The notes beneath the pieces were generated by a model. That model worked only from the letters and a program-made list of their open reading frames with translations. It was not told where the DNA came from and searched no databases. A DNA stretch of 64,000 nt from Trachemys scripta elegans (taxonomy: Eukaryota > Chordata > Testudines > Emydidae): the NCBI RefSeq assembly GCF_013100865.1, contig NC_048306.1:34148334-34212333 (forward strand). Direction: 5' to 3'. The position numbers and the translations under genes were made by a program. Below are positions 24,331 through 36,416 of the stretch, one piece after another; the stretch's first letter is position 1; each line of letters opens with the position of its first letter.

Positions 24331-27109
24331 GTGTCATCCCCAAGCATAAATCCATAAATAAGAAAATATCAAGCAAACTAACCTGGCCATTAGATGGACT
24401 TTTTTGGTTTAGAATTCAGGAGTTTATTTGCAATAACTCTTGATTTTATGAATGTTGAGAGCAGTATATTAATGGGTACATCCCTGCATAATGGACATAG
24501 GCAACAGAGAACAACTGTCAAATACAATTGAGAAATGGCTGATTGAGGCATATATTCCAAAACAGGGAACAGAAGTGTTAAATTGCTGAACAATCTGAAT
24601 GATGATTACAAGCCTCTTTTTACATCATTATTATGTTAGATCTTCTTAGAATAAGTATGAAATTTGGTCTACAATGAGATTAAATCTGTGATTTCAATGC
24701 ATATTTTTTTTCAACATAATCATATGAACAGTCATCAAGAGGAATAAAAGTTAAATTTTAACAAAGCCAATTAGAATCTATTAAATATATATCTGGAAAT
24801 CTGGAAAATCATTTTATATTGTGCTTTGCAAGGAAGATCTGTTCAAAATTATGAAATTGGAAGCTCCTTAGTTATACTGCAGCTCCTTGGGATTCTCAGT
24901 TTATGTAGATAATGTGCTGTGGTAAGGAAGAAATTTCTATATTCAAATTTAAAAATAAAATTCTTTAAAGAACAGTTGTAACCCATTCTGTTTTTAAGCA
25001 CTGATGTTTATTTTCTTGGAGAATTGGGTCTGTTTTTAATCTTTCTTTCCCACCCCAACAATTTGTGCTTGAAACCATTTCAGTGTAAAGACAACCCTTT
25101 TGTTAGTCACAAAGGCTGAAATTCACCCCTGTGCCAAAAGCCAGCGCAAAGCCTTCAAAATAATCTTAAATGCAATTTAAGTGGCATAGACTTATGCTTT
25201 CTTAAGGTCATCATAGTATAGTCTTCTGAGGATATGTGGTACCCAATGTACATCTAACAAAAGTAGCAGATCAACAAAGTGATATACTCTCTATTCTACA
25301 CTATTTTACATCTTTTGCTTAGCTGTTGTACTGAAAAATATATATCAGCATCAAACATCATCCCGGCATAAAGGATTTACAGTTGGCCAGGAACTAAAAG
25401 GGTTTTTAGCTTTTTATTCTTAGGTTGAAAAAGGAACAGCCACCATTAGCATCATGCTTTCCGTGATTTAAATGAGGTGGGTTTCACTTTACTTACATTT
25501 TTGAGAAATGAAGATAGTTTTACAGGGAAGCTGGGACATGATATTATATTTGGTTTAAAGGAAACCAGATGCGAATGAAAACTAAACAGGGTGGATTTTG
25601 GGAAAGCATGTAGTTTCTGGTGAGGTAGAACAGACAAAAGGAGGGAAGTTGTGGCATTTGTTCATTAGTGTCTTGTAGACAAAAATACTTACATGGAGCA
25701 CACGTCTTAGTAGTTGGAAGAGTGGCATAAAAAAGGAAAGAAGCAACATCCATGCACAAATTGGACACAGATGAATGTCTGAAGTGATTAAAGCTGCATT
25801 AGCAGTTCACTCTCAGAGTCAGGGTGCATTTTCTCAAGGTGCCAGTGGTGCCTAGTGAGCACCAAGGAGATAGTAAAACTGTGTCACAGTAGGTGATTTT
25901 CTGGTCTTATGAGAATGTGAATGTACATAAGTCAATAAATGAAGTAAGCTCCAATTGGCCATTCCGTTCCTTCTTTCAAATGCATATTCTGAATGTAGCA
26001 CTGAACTATTGTTCAAAAATACTGTATGTTACTACAAATCATTCAGACACACACTACATCACGGTTATGTCTGATTGATGCACAATGAAATCTGGATTAT
26101 GCTGTTTTAAATTATCACCCATTTAAGATAATTTTCTTTATCAAATAGGATAAAAATGACTGTAATTCAAAACATTTTACCTCAAATTGATGTGAAAATT
26201 GTAGCACTCCTATTATTTCCATTTGTCAGTTTGACTAGACCTCTTTTTTTAAACACTAAATTGATGCCTCACAAGACATTTCATTTCACATTTAGTTTTT
26301 TCTGTGGTGCCACTATCTTAATAATGAAAACGTAAGCTATGGATTTGACTCTCTTATGCTTGATATGCAAGTCTGTGTCATACACTGAAATATATTTACC
26401 TTAAATTTCATAAAATTTTACACTAATGTATGATGGTAACTCCAGAAAATATTAATAGATTTTGAAGGGTTTTTTTTGTACTAAGGAGTAATTTAGACTT
26501 CATGTTGTTAGGTTTGTACTAGGGTCCTTTTCATATGCAGGATGGTTAGACAAATGTGTAAGATATGTACAACACAAAGAGGAATTTTAAAATTTTAGCC
26601 TGATTTAGATAAAGCTCCAATTACAGTGATTTTCATTCACATGAAATCTCAGTCTCATTTTTTCCCATTGTAATATCATAGTGTGACATTCACTAGATTT
26701 TCCTCAGAGCTGAATTCCTTGTGGATAAATCTGAAAATAAATATTTCCTTTAGGGGGAAAATAGAGTGTCTTGTCCCTTCTTCCTTCTTTAGACATTTTA
26801 CTCCACGGACAGAAAGATATCTTGGTAATTCTTTAAAATAATTCTCCAGTAAATTCTGAAATACTCAATTAGGTACTTAAAGTAGCTGATACTAGGTATT
26901 TCTCACAGAAGTGATGTAATGAGAATCAGAACAGTATTAAAAAAACAGATCTCTTCACAATTGGCTTTGTTGCCATCCTGTGTTTGTAGGCACTCCCTGC
27001 TTTTACTACACATCAGATACCTTGAGTTGATTTTTTCTGAGCCACGTGATAACGATAAAACTGCTAAGTAGTTATATATCTCTTTATATATTCAAATCAC
27101 TTTGCAAGT

Positions 27110-27275
27110 ATTAACTGAACAGTCATAGGGAGACATACATGTTACCTCTATTTTCCACAGATTGGGAAATTGAGGCATAGAGATGAAGTGACTTGCCCAA
27201 GGCTAAAAGAAGAATCAGTGTCAGAGTCAGGATACAAATTCAGGAGTTCCTTGGTCCAAGACCATACTTTTAAAA
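27110..27275 (-). repeat. MIR-like (CORE-SINE) fragment
   Basis: TATTTTCCACAGATTGGGAA, ATTGAGGCATAGAGATGAAG, TGACTTGCCCAAGGCTAAAA and CAGAGTCAGGATACAAATTC follow the - strand MIR order. Confidence 0.78.
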
Positions 27276-29139
27276 AAATATTATCAGGAGATACTGAATT
27301 AGTAGTAACCTGTGTTAATATATGATTTTATCATCGTATCCAATGCTATTGCAAAATATTGTCTGTAGATTTAGTGTTCTCTTTGTATACCTATTTTTAA
27401 AAATTGCATCTCAGTGAATAGAAGCTCTTGTGTACATCAGATAATATCTTTAAAGTTGGCTTTATGTAAATAACTGTTTGGAGCTCATTTTTCTTGACTG
27501 ATTCTATGTGGTGAAAAATTGGACTCCTACACATGTTAAAAGTGGCTTTATAAAAGTGAAATAGACATAATTTACTGTTGGGAACAATTAATAGGGTAGA
27601 ATTACTGTTACTACTATTTTGTTTTTACAAAAACCATAAGAAGCTCATAACTTTAGGTGACTATAATTGACCTCTTATACTGATGTGATAAGTGTACTTG
27701 TGTTCTATTTAATACCCAGATTTCTGCAAGTGTATCAAATTATTTTTAAGTCAGACTATAATCAATCACAAGTGCAATAGAATGCCAACTTGTATCACTT
27801 ACAGAAAGAGACCATATAACTCAGTTAGGTATCATATTCACACTCATTAAAGAGGGCTGTAATGCACTACAACTGCAAAGTATAATTTATTTCTTACTGG
27901 GGGGTACAATTTCATCAGCAGAAAGCTTTAACTAGTACATATGTATAGGGTAGATTTAAAGTGATTATGGAAATGTCACTGCAGGACAATACACCATTAG
28001 TAGTCCCTCATACACTGTTTGCTGTCCCCTTATGTTTATTGATAATTAAGAAGCAGATTGGGATGTCATGTTAAGAATGAGTGCAAAATGTCCTTTTTAT
28101 CCTCTGCAATGAATATGGTCTTTTTGTACCATCCAATGATTGTTCTATTTGCATTGATAACAAATGACATCTTTCTCCTTGTAATGTGCCTGCAGGGTTA
28201 AATGACTTTATTATTATTAATGAGTCATTGCTCCAGCTGCCCAGAAACAGAGGAAATAGAAAACATAAGAGACTTAAGTCTAAGTAATTACAAATGTAAT
28301 TATTACCTTTCAAATTTCATTTATGCACTGATAAGAAAGTTGTTAATCAAACACTGCCCTTTCTCTGAATTCCATGTTTTTCTTTCCTTTAATGAAAGGA
28401 AGAGCAGATTTAAAATGCAGCTGAGGGTGTGCTTTGGCAATTTGACAAAGTGGTAGTGGCAGAACACTAGTGTTGATAACTGGTTACAAACCTTTGTCTA
28501 GTGATCAAGAATTCCGTGGTTCAAAGGGTTTTCCAAGTGACAAACCCTTCCCTGTGTCAGCCATATGGAGGAAAGTCTCACACTGGGAAGGGGGAAAAAA
28601 GGCTGTGGGAGGGGAGCTGCTTTGTCCTGCTGTGAGACACACTGTATGCCAAGGTGTTGTTCTGCCACTCTGTCTTTCCAGCCAAGGTTGTACAACATGA
28701 TTAAGCAGACTAATAAGCACAACAGAATTGAAACTCCACCAACCAGTTCAGGAAGATTAAATTGTGCTGTTTCATTAATAAATTTGATCTGTTGACCCCC
28801 ACAAATTAGGCTAATTATGATATTTTTTATTGGATTTTCAAGGTTTAAGCTGCAATGTAGGGTTTGTACTTTTATGGCAATGATGGGGAGTCACAGAGAA
28901 TATGAAAATGTGATAGATTAAGTTAGCTCTTGTTTCTTCTGCTATGTGCTCATTTTAATCCATAGCAAATTTTTTAGGCAGTATGGTGTGCCAATAATAT
29001 TTCTTAATAATGAGTGATGATCATAATACAGCAGGTATTTGGTTGAAATGAAGACTTTTTCTATTGTTGTGTGATTTTAAAATGCTCAGTAGGTTTCTTA
29101 GGATTTCAGTCTCAGTAATATTGTTTGTGTGGAGCTGAT

Positions 29140-29560
29140 CAGAAAAAGGAATGTCTGTCCTGCAGGAAATTCTGACATTTTGAAATTTTTTCCTTCTGAA
29201 TCAGAACAAAAAATGGAAATTTCAAAATGTCTTGTGAAACAGAAGTTTTAAAAAAACAAATATTGAAACAGTTTGTTTTAATAATGCTGAATAATGTCAT
29301 TTTGATATGGCAAAAATGTTTCATTTTGATAATGTTGAAACAAATGTTAAATATGATATAGACAATATTCATTATAATAAATATAATTGGTATAATATCA
29401 AAGGCAAAAAATCAAACATTTGTATATAATTAAATTGAGTTTCTCTGCCAAAATATTAATTGAAAGGAACACATGCCCAGAAAACATTCAGATTTTGATG
29501 AAAACTGCATTTTCCTACAGAAAACTGTTCTGTGAAAAAATGTAAACCAGCTCTATGTAC
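29140..29560. repeat. AT-rich dispersed repeat with recurring CATTTTGA/TGAAAC words
   Basis: Words such as CATTTTGA, ATGTTTCATTTTGATAA, TGAAACA and TTTTGATGAAAACTGC recur over about 400 bp, and the segment ends GTAAACCAGCTCTA. This resembles a diverged dispersed repeat built of short internal repeats. Boundaries and family are uncertain. Confidence 0.35.
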
Positions 29561-30313
29561 GTGCTATAACCAAAATATTTGGATGTGCATGTTTATAAGG
29601 TGCCAATACAAGGTAATATCCAGGTGATACCCACCCAAATGCCAAGTGCTTTCAAGACACTTTTAAGATTTAAATAAAACACGGAAGGAAAACTGGTGAA
29701 TTGAATTTCACATCCACACCTCTGTTTCACTTTGATTCTGCATTTGGTTTATACATGTTTTTACCATAACTCTGGTATTGGTTTTTGCCCAGCTGAGAGG
29801 GATATGAGCCAAGTAGTAAGTTCTAGCCATTCAGCTAGTTGAGAGTACTTATATATCCAGGCATAGCACTGACAAGGATTGTGCTGCTGGAGGTGGTGTC
29901 TCTAGGATCTACTGGTAGCACTATGCCACTTCCAGTAATTGAAAGTTTCATGGCACTTTTCATAATAATAGTGTGTCTAAATGAGTGTCCTGGACCAGTG
30001 TTAACTATATGTAATTGCTCTACCTCCTGTGCCTTTGGTCAGATGTTGTTTTCTTCATTGCTATCCAGAATTGCACTCTATAGGGTATTTTTCTCCTTAT
30101 AAAGAGCAACCACATGAAATCCTAGAAGAAGTAGCTACAGTTCAGTGATGCCACACTGTCTCAAACATGTGCATACACATACCATTTCTATGTTGTTTTC
30201 CGTGGTTTCACTTTGCAAGCTAAAGTTAATACAGACTGCAACTGCCCAAATATTAAGAGATGCTGTGTGCAAAGAACACATTATCTAAATGCTCTGTATT
30301 GACTTCTAGGTAC

Positions 30314-30902
30314 TGTGACATGGTGGGTCTCACCACTCTGGTGCCTCCTGCCAGCTGTCATGGGAATTAGCTCTGCTCAGGGTGCCCTCCTCTGATGTTG
30401 CCTCACCACCATCACTTTTGTTCCAGGACCCGTGTCACTCCCAGGACTACAGCATCCTCTGGCTGTGTCACACCATGTGTACCCCATTCCAGGGAACCTG
30501 CAATCTCTGTCCACCCACTCCCTCGGTGGCAACTGTAGTCCATTGTCCGGGAACCACTTTCCATGCAGCTCCAGCATCCTCTTCTGCCCTTATCTCAGGG
30601 TCTCATCCTGTAGGCCCTACCAGCCAGCCAGGAGCTCTCTCTAGCTCCCCGGGTCCCTCCTTGTAGTACTGCTCTGTCAAAGTTGCTGGCACTCTTTCCT
30701 CCTGCTAGGAGCCTGGTCTTCCCCTTTTGAGCTCCAGCCAGCTACTGATCTCTTCTCTGCCCTGCAGCTCTTCTTATACGGGCCTGCCAGGCACTGATTG
30801 GCTGCTCCTCTCAGCCCTACTCTGATTGCTTGCCTCCTGCGCAGCCTCTCTAGGGCTCTATTAATCCCTTAGAGCCCAGTGTGGGGCAGGCGCCCCATCA
30901 CA
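30314..30902 (-). mobile_element. Solo LTR-like element, antisense
   Basis: A 589-bp GC-rich unit starts TGTGACATGG and ends CCCCATCACA on +. On the - strand it reads TGTGATGGGGCGCCTGCC to CATGTCACA, with TG...CA termini. A - strand TATA-like box (GTATAAGAAGAGC, near 30770-30782) and the compact GC-rich composition fit a promoter-bearing LTR of a Gypsy-type retrotransposon. No duplicated flanks and no internal coding region were found. The open frames across it are LTR sequence, not genes. Confidence 0.65.
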
Positions 30903-32962
30903 GTTTAGTTTAAGGTGCCCCAGTCATGCCTTTATTATGGTGGAGCCCATATTTGTTCATCTTCAGGGAATGCTGAAAAATACTTATTTTTTTAAATCAG
31001 GAATTTAGAGATGGTGTGGGTTAAGTTATGTGTAATGGATTATTCTAGGAAGATTTAATTTATTTTTATTGGGAAAGAAATTTACTATAGGTAGCTTGTA
31101 TAGGTAGTTAATATATATTTAATTGATTTTATCCTTGGTTTGTATATTTAAATATTGTAAAACTGCTAGGAGCCATTGGAATTGGCTCTTTAAAAAAATC
31201 AAACTAAATACATTAATAAAACTGATTATTTTCCTAGATCGTATGACTAATAAAGAAAATACAGATTTAATTATAATAGCAGTATAACATCCGTATGAAG
31301 GTTTTTAGAATATTATTATAGCTGTCCCAGTGTTTGTGGTTAGAGCAGCATCTGATTTCAGACTGCTTTCTGGACGACAGTATGCATCCAAATGAAACTA
31401 TAATTTCAAAGCATTCTCTCCCAGTCCTGGCTGAGAACTCAAAGGCAGAATGTACACTAGCTTTTTTGGCAGCAAACTTTCATTGTTTCGTCTTGAATAC
31501 TAGGTCTTAATGAAAATATCTGAGCCATGGGTAGATGCCAAAATGCATTGCTACAGTGTAGTTAAAGATAATTACGGGTTTTTTTAAAGAGATAATTCAA
31601 TTAAAATTTAATTTAATACAATATTAATACACATTTGACTCTGTGTTTTTATATTCTTTTTTTAAAGAAGACAGATTTAAATAATATTTAGTGCCAAGTT
31701 TTGCACTTGGATGTACCTGTGCAACTGTCAGTAAAGTCAGCAGAAACAGTATGAGCACTTTTTAGAGCAGAAGTGAGCCTTTCTTGTTCTAAATGTATCT
31801 CTTCAAGTTGCATATGTACCATTTGTCAGTTGATTGCATGTGGGATTTTAAAACAAATTTAATTGTTTTCCTTTCTTTAAACATATTAGCAGGGCCGTAG
31901 ATGGCTCAAGGGGGTGGCAATGACTAACAAGTCCCTACATCTAATTCACCATTTGGAATGATGCCCAAGTAATTAGAAACAAAGTTCCCGATCCTGCAAT
32001 CTACCTTGGCAGACCCCAGTTAGGTCAACAAGTTCTCCATACAGATGCAAGGGTCTGCCTACGCAGAGCTGATACGAGTTCTGGGGCCAAAGTTATCCAT
32101 GGCAATTACTATCTGGGTAGTGACCTAAAACAAATTAGTGGTTTCAGTCTACTTCCAATTTGACAGATGTCCACATTATAAAACTATCTGACTCAGTTGG
32201 CTCTTACTAGTATCCTTGTTGACATTGAGCACCACAGCTCTCTGCTATACTGAATTGTGCATGACTCTGAATTTCAGCTGACTCGGAATGTTTCTGTTGC
32301 ACTGCCAAGTCTGGGCAATGTTCTAAGAGAAGGGAACTCGTATATATATATACACACACACCAGAGAATAGGAGATTGTGCATTGAGCTATGGGGCAGGT
32401 AATCAAGAGGTCAGCTCACCTTTACTGACTACTGTTTATAATATCTCTGTACATCACAAGCCGTATTATTGAGCAAGGTCCCATAGCCCCTTGTAGACCA
32501 CTGTAAAAGAGGACACCCCTGTACATATCCCATATATCGGAGACCCTGAGTTTAGCACACTTAGCACAACCTCCCTCCAGAGGCTGTAGGATTTTTCTCT
32601 TTTTATGGCAGTCTGTATGAAATTCTTCCATTGAACAGTAGCAATCTTAAAGAGATTTTTTTAAAAGAGAGGAAATGCTTTGCATTACATTCCTCATCAG
32701 GATACTTTATGAAGCCCGGTGAGGAAGGTTCCTGCTTAGCTTAGTTACATAGAAAAGAATACCTTACATATCTCAAAATCAGTTTCTAGCCATCCAGTGA
32801 CATCATTTCAGTGATCACCAGTGGAGAGTTTGAAGGGTGAATGGTATGGTGAGCATTGAGATCTTAGAGGTTGTTCTTGCAGTCCAGACTTAGTGCAGTC
32901 TGCATTATTGCTGCTTGTGCTGTACCTAGTCTATGGATTATAGAGGCCCTCATTTTCCAGGA
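30903..32962. other. Intron-like DNA, no gene
   Basis: AT-rich. A short (TA)n(CA)n run lies at 32341-32361, and a fragment of a dispersed repeat (CGATCCTGCAATCTACC) near 31990-32085. Nothing else was recognised. Confidence 0.5.
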
Positions 32963-32967
32963 CTGCC

Positions 32968-34083
32968 CGTGACAGATTCAGTCACAGAGACTCCCCTCGA
33001 GACTGTCACACAATGAGCTGAGATACCACTGAAAACAATCCTCCTGCCAGAACAGATGCCCCTCCACTCCTGTCTTGCTGAGTTAGACACCCCAGTCAGC
33101 TCCAGCACAGATCCAGAGGTTGGGCCACGCCTCTCTGCAGTTAACTGAGATCACTTGCCAGGGGCTTCTCAGTTAACAGGGACTTTCCCAACACCCAGTG
33201 TTCAGCCTTTCTGGGAGCCTGAACCCCAAATAAATCCATTTTACTCTGTATAAAGATTATACAAGGTAAATTTTCATAAATTGTTCGCCCTCTATATCAC
33301 TGATAGAGAGATATGCACAACTGTTATAAGTAAATATAAAAAGTAGGATTTAAGTGGTTTCAAGTAATAACAGAGAGAACAAAGTAAGTTGCCAAGCAAA
33401 AACACGCAGGTCTAAGCCTAATACATTAAGAAACTGATTACAGGTAATAGCTCACCCTCAGAGATATTCCAATAAGCTTCTTTCACAGACTAGACTCCTT
33501 CCTAGTCTGGGTCCAATCCTTTCTCCTGGTACAGTCTTTGTTAGTTCCAGCAGACATCTCAGATGGTAAGCAGGGGTTTTCTCATGACTGGCAGCCCCTT
33601 TTGTCTTGCTACACCCCCTTTTATATCTTTGGCACAAGGTGGGAATCTTTTGTCTATGCTTGTCCCCACCCCAGCTCAAAGGATTAAGATGGATTCCAGT
33701 ATCATGTGACATGGTCACATGTCACTGTAAGACCCCCTAGTCTCCATTCTTCCTGGGTTGGCCCACACGTACACAGGAAGTCGTGCAGGTAAATAAACAA
33801 TTTACAACCAATTGTCCGAGTCAGTGGGAGCCATCAAGATTCTAAACCACCATTAATGGCTCACACTTTGCATAATTACAATAGGACCTCAGAGTTGTAC
33901 TTCATATTTCTAGCTTCAGATACAAGAATGATACATGCATACAAATAAGAGGAATATATTCAGTAGGTTATAACCTTTGTTATGTTACCTTACAAGAGAC
34001 CTTTTGCATAAAGCATATTCCAGTTACCTCATATTCACACTCATAAGCATATTTCCATAAAATATATAGAGTGCAACGTCACA
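32968..34083 (-). mobile_element. Solo LTR, 1.1 kb, antisense, with 5-bp target duplication
   Basis: On the - strand the unit starts TGTGACGTTGCACTCTATAT and ends GAATCTGTCACG. It is flanked by CTGCC on both sides (32963-32967 and 34084-34088), a 5-bp target duplication as made by Gypsy-type and some other LTR elements. A - strand TATA box (AGATATAAAAGG, 33617-33628) lies mid-LTR, followed by a transcribed-looking R/U5 region. I recognise the sequence type as a common turtle LTR. No gag or pol adjoins it, so recombination between two LTRs has presumably removed the interior. Confidence 0.82.
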
Positions 34084-34088
34084 CTGCC

Positions 34089-35329
34089 CTTAACAGCACT
34101 TAGAAATTACCTCTTGAAAGATGTTTAATTAGATTAACCTTTATTCTTTCCAGAATTGGGAGATCTGAGCTCTCTCACCCTCACACATCTTCTTTCCTTT
34201 TTAAACTCACTAAATGATAGGCAAAGAGTGGGTGCATAGTTGTGTTCACACATGCACAGCACATTTGAAGGAGAACAAAATTATTCAGCCTGCAACCAGT
34301 TACCATGTCGGTAGCAGACACATTTACAGGGACATCTTATAGGTAACATTCAATATTGCCTAGGCAAGAGAGGCTATAAAGATTTAAGGATTTGAGCTCT
34401 CTATATATCAACTTCTTCCACCTCACGTGATGTATTCAGTAATTTCTAGTAAAATTCTGCAGCTATATAACAGTTTTGGTACTTTTAAAGGGATCAAGAA
34501 ATTCTTTTACATACTTAACCCAGGTTTATATGCAGAAGATACAAAAAGCTGCACTGGGGATTATTCATTTACATTTTCTGAAGCAAACAGACTTCTTGCG
34601 CAGTAAAGGATATCCTTACCAGTAAAACAAAAATCCTCTGCATTTTACATTTTTTCACCTGTTTCTCAGTTTTTCCAGGGGAAACAGGGCAGTAACAAGA
34701 TTTCATCTGTAAGCCACATTTTCCAAATAGTTGAAAAATAATTGAATATAAGTGATAATAAACTACATTTAAAAGAATGTATCTGAATTAAAATGATGTT
34801 TAGTAAAGGAATTTAAAAGTGGTTTTTACTCATAGTATTCAAGATTTTTTTTCTTTTTCTCTTCACTCTGCTTTTACCTTATCACAAGTTCATCTAAAAT
34901 AATAATATTGACCAAAAATCCCCAGAAGACAAAAGATTCTCCTAAAGAATGTATATAATGAAAGTACATACCATGTTGTACTAGGTCTTGATTAAATAAA
35001 TAATTGAACGTAAGTGAATACACATCTGTTTAATTGGTAGTAATTGATTCTTATATGCTTTTCTAATGAGGTACGGTACTTGAATAATTAGTGATGGTAA
35101 AAGTGAATATAGATACTTTTACAAAATGTTCAGGGTTTAAGCAGTTTTCTGTCAATTATCCCTTCTTTTGTTTCTGAAGTGCCACATTTGCATGGCACCA
35201 CCTTTTCTGTTGCAGAGAACATATCCAACTGTGTTTTTGCTAATGAAAATAGGCATGCAGTTATTTCTCTTCCAAGCTCTTTTTTGTTAATCTGAATGAT
35301 ACTCCTTTGATATTTTCAAGCAGGTTTCC
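34089..35329. other. Intron-like AT-rich DNA, nothing recognised
   Basis: No open frame of note, no repeat ends and no RNA-gene-like structure were seen. Confidence 0.55.
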
Positions 35330-35430
35330 TTTTCCAAACAGGTTTCAGAGTTACAGCCGTGTTAGTCTGTATCCGCAAAAAGAAGAACAGGAGTACTTGT
35401 GGCACCTTAGAGACTAACAAATTTATTAGA

Positions 35431-35470
35431 GCATAAGCTTTCGTGGACTACAGCCCACTTCTTCGGATGC
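35431..35470 (-). ncRNA. Hammerhead-ribozyme-like motif (degenerate)
   Basis: On the - strand: GCAT, CCGAAGA, an extra A, stem II GTGGGC-TGTA-GTCCAC, then GAAA, GCTT, ATGC. The hammerhead core is CUGANGA, stem II, GAAA. Here U4 is C and one A is inserted before stem II. GCAT/ATGC can form stem I and AGCT a minimal self-complementary stem III, as in ribozymes that act as dimers. Activity is doubtful. Confidence 0.4.
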
Positions 35471-35480
35471 ACTTCTATAT

Positions 35481-35520
35481 GCATCCGAAGAAGTGGGCTG
35501 TAGTTCACGAAAGCTTATGC
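35481..35520 (+). ncRNA. Hammerhead-ribozyme-like motif (degenerate)
   Basis: Same structure as the - strand copy at 35431-35470, in inverted orientation. Stem II is GTGGGC-TGTA-GTTCAC with two G-U pairs. It is cut off at its right by the N at 35521. Two further copies, at 35922-35961 (-) and 35972-36011 (+), fall in the presumed assembly duplication. Confidence 0.38.
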
Positions 35521-35521
35521 N

Positions 35522-36411
35522 AGGTCCGCCTAGCTTCCACTGCCATGAACTTTAGTAATGGGACTGCTGCCCAGAGCAAGCCCACTTTGCTATCTGGGAG
35601 GAGGGATGGCAGTGCAAGTCATCTGCAAGCACCAGTCTGTACTGGCTGGCTCAGATTTGGTCAGCAGCACCCCAATCTGGAACTGGCCAGGGAAGAGGCC
35701 CTCTGATTTAAAAAAATCTCTCCTCTAGGAAGACACACAAGGCAAGAATTTGTTTTTTCTGAGACTAATCCCTCTGGGACAGTGGTTCCCACTGCGGTGC
35801 AATTAACATGTAAACCACACTATTTACATGACTATCAGTGATCCTTATGAAAAGATTCCTGTTTGGAAAAAAGAAGAACAGGAGTACTTGTGGCACCTTA
35901 GAGACTAACAAATTTATTAGAGCATAAGCTTTCGTGAACTACAGCCCACTTCTTCGGATGCATATAGAAGTGCATCCGAAGAAGTGGGCTGTAGTCCACG
36001 AAAGCTTATGCTCTAATAAATTTGTTAGTCTCTAAGGTGCCACAAGTACTCCTGTTCTTCTTTTTTCCAAACAGGAATCTTTTCATAAGGATCACTGATA
36101 GTCATGTAAATAGTGTGGTTTACATGTTAATTGCACCGCAGTGGGAACCACTGTCCCAGAGGGATTAGTCTCAGAAAAAACAAATTCTTGCCTTGTGTGT
36201 CTTCCTAGAGGAGAGATTTTTTTAAATCAGAGGGCCTCTTCCCTGGCCAGTTCCAGATTGGGGTGCTGCTGACCAAATCTGAGCCAGCCAGTACAGACTG
36301 GTGCTTGCAGATGACTTGCACTGCCATCCCTCCTCCCAGATAGCAAAGTGGGCTTGCTCTGGGCAGCAGTCCCATTACTAAAGTTCATGGCAGTGGAAGC
36401 TAGGCGGACCT
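35522..36411. repeat. 441-nt-arm inverted repeat (near-perfect palindrome)
   Basis: Positions 35522-35962 are the reverse complement of 35971-36411 with no length difference and one mismatch seen (GTGAAC against GTGGAC). An 8-nt spacer, TATAGAAG, lies at 35963-35970. The left arm starts at the single N. The right arm runs naturally into the hAT at 36417, so the left arm is the extra copy. Confidence 0.93.
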
Positions 36412-36416
36412 TAGAG

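Larger units (their letters stand above)
24331..30313. other. Intron-like AT-rich DNA with old repeats
   Basis: It contains the MIR-like fragment near 27110-27275, the low-complexity AT-rich repeat near 29140-29560, and a 12-bp inverted repeat pair at 28455-28466 and 28658-28669. Nothing protein-coding was recognised. Confidence 0.5.
35343..36062. mobile_element. Penelope-like element fragments in head-to-head (inverted) arrangement
   Basis: The left flank TTTTCCAAACAGG (35330-35342) recurs at 36063-36075, a 13-bp target duplication around the whole insertion. Inside lie TTTCAGAGTTACAGCCGTGT, TACTTGTGGCACCTTAGAGA and AGCATAAGCTTTCGTG, the conserved end of a repeat very common in turtles. I assign it to Penelope-like retroelements. 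The same end then reappears in inverted orientation. The copy as printed also contains N at 35521 and an inverted duplicate of flanking DNA, so the true insertion is probably only 35343-35520 joined to 36012-36062. Confidence 0.65.

Noticed and set aside
23985..24443. 152-codon + strand open frame
   Set aside because: It runs through a MIR-like SINE and the hAT at 24071-24291, so it is a chance frame over repeats.
30377..30666. Open frames on both strands at 30.4-30.7 kb
   Set aside because: They lie inside the antisense LTR-like unit at 30314-30902 and have no recognisable motif.
35443..35706. Open frame spanning the N
   Set aside because: It crosses a presumed contig misjoin, so the frame is not biological.
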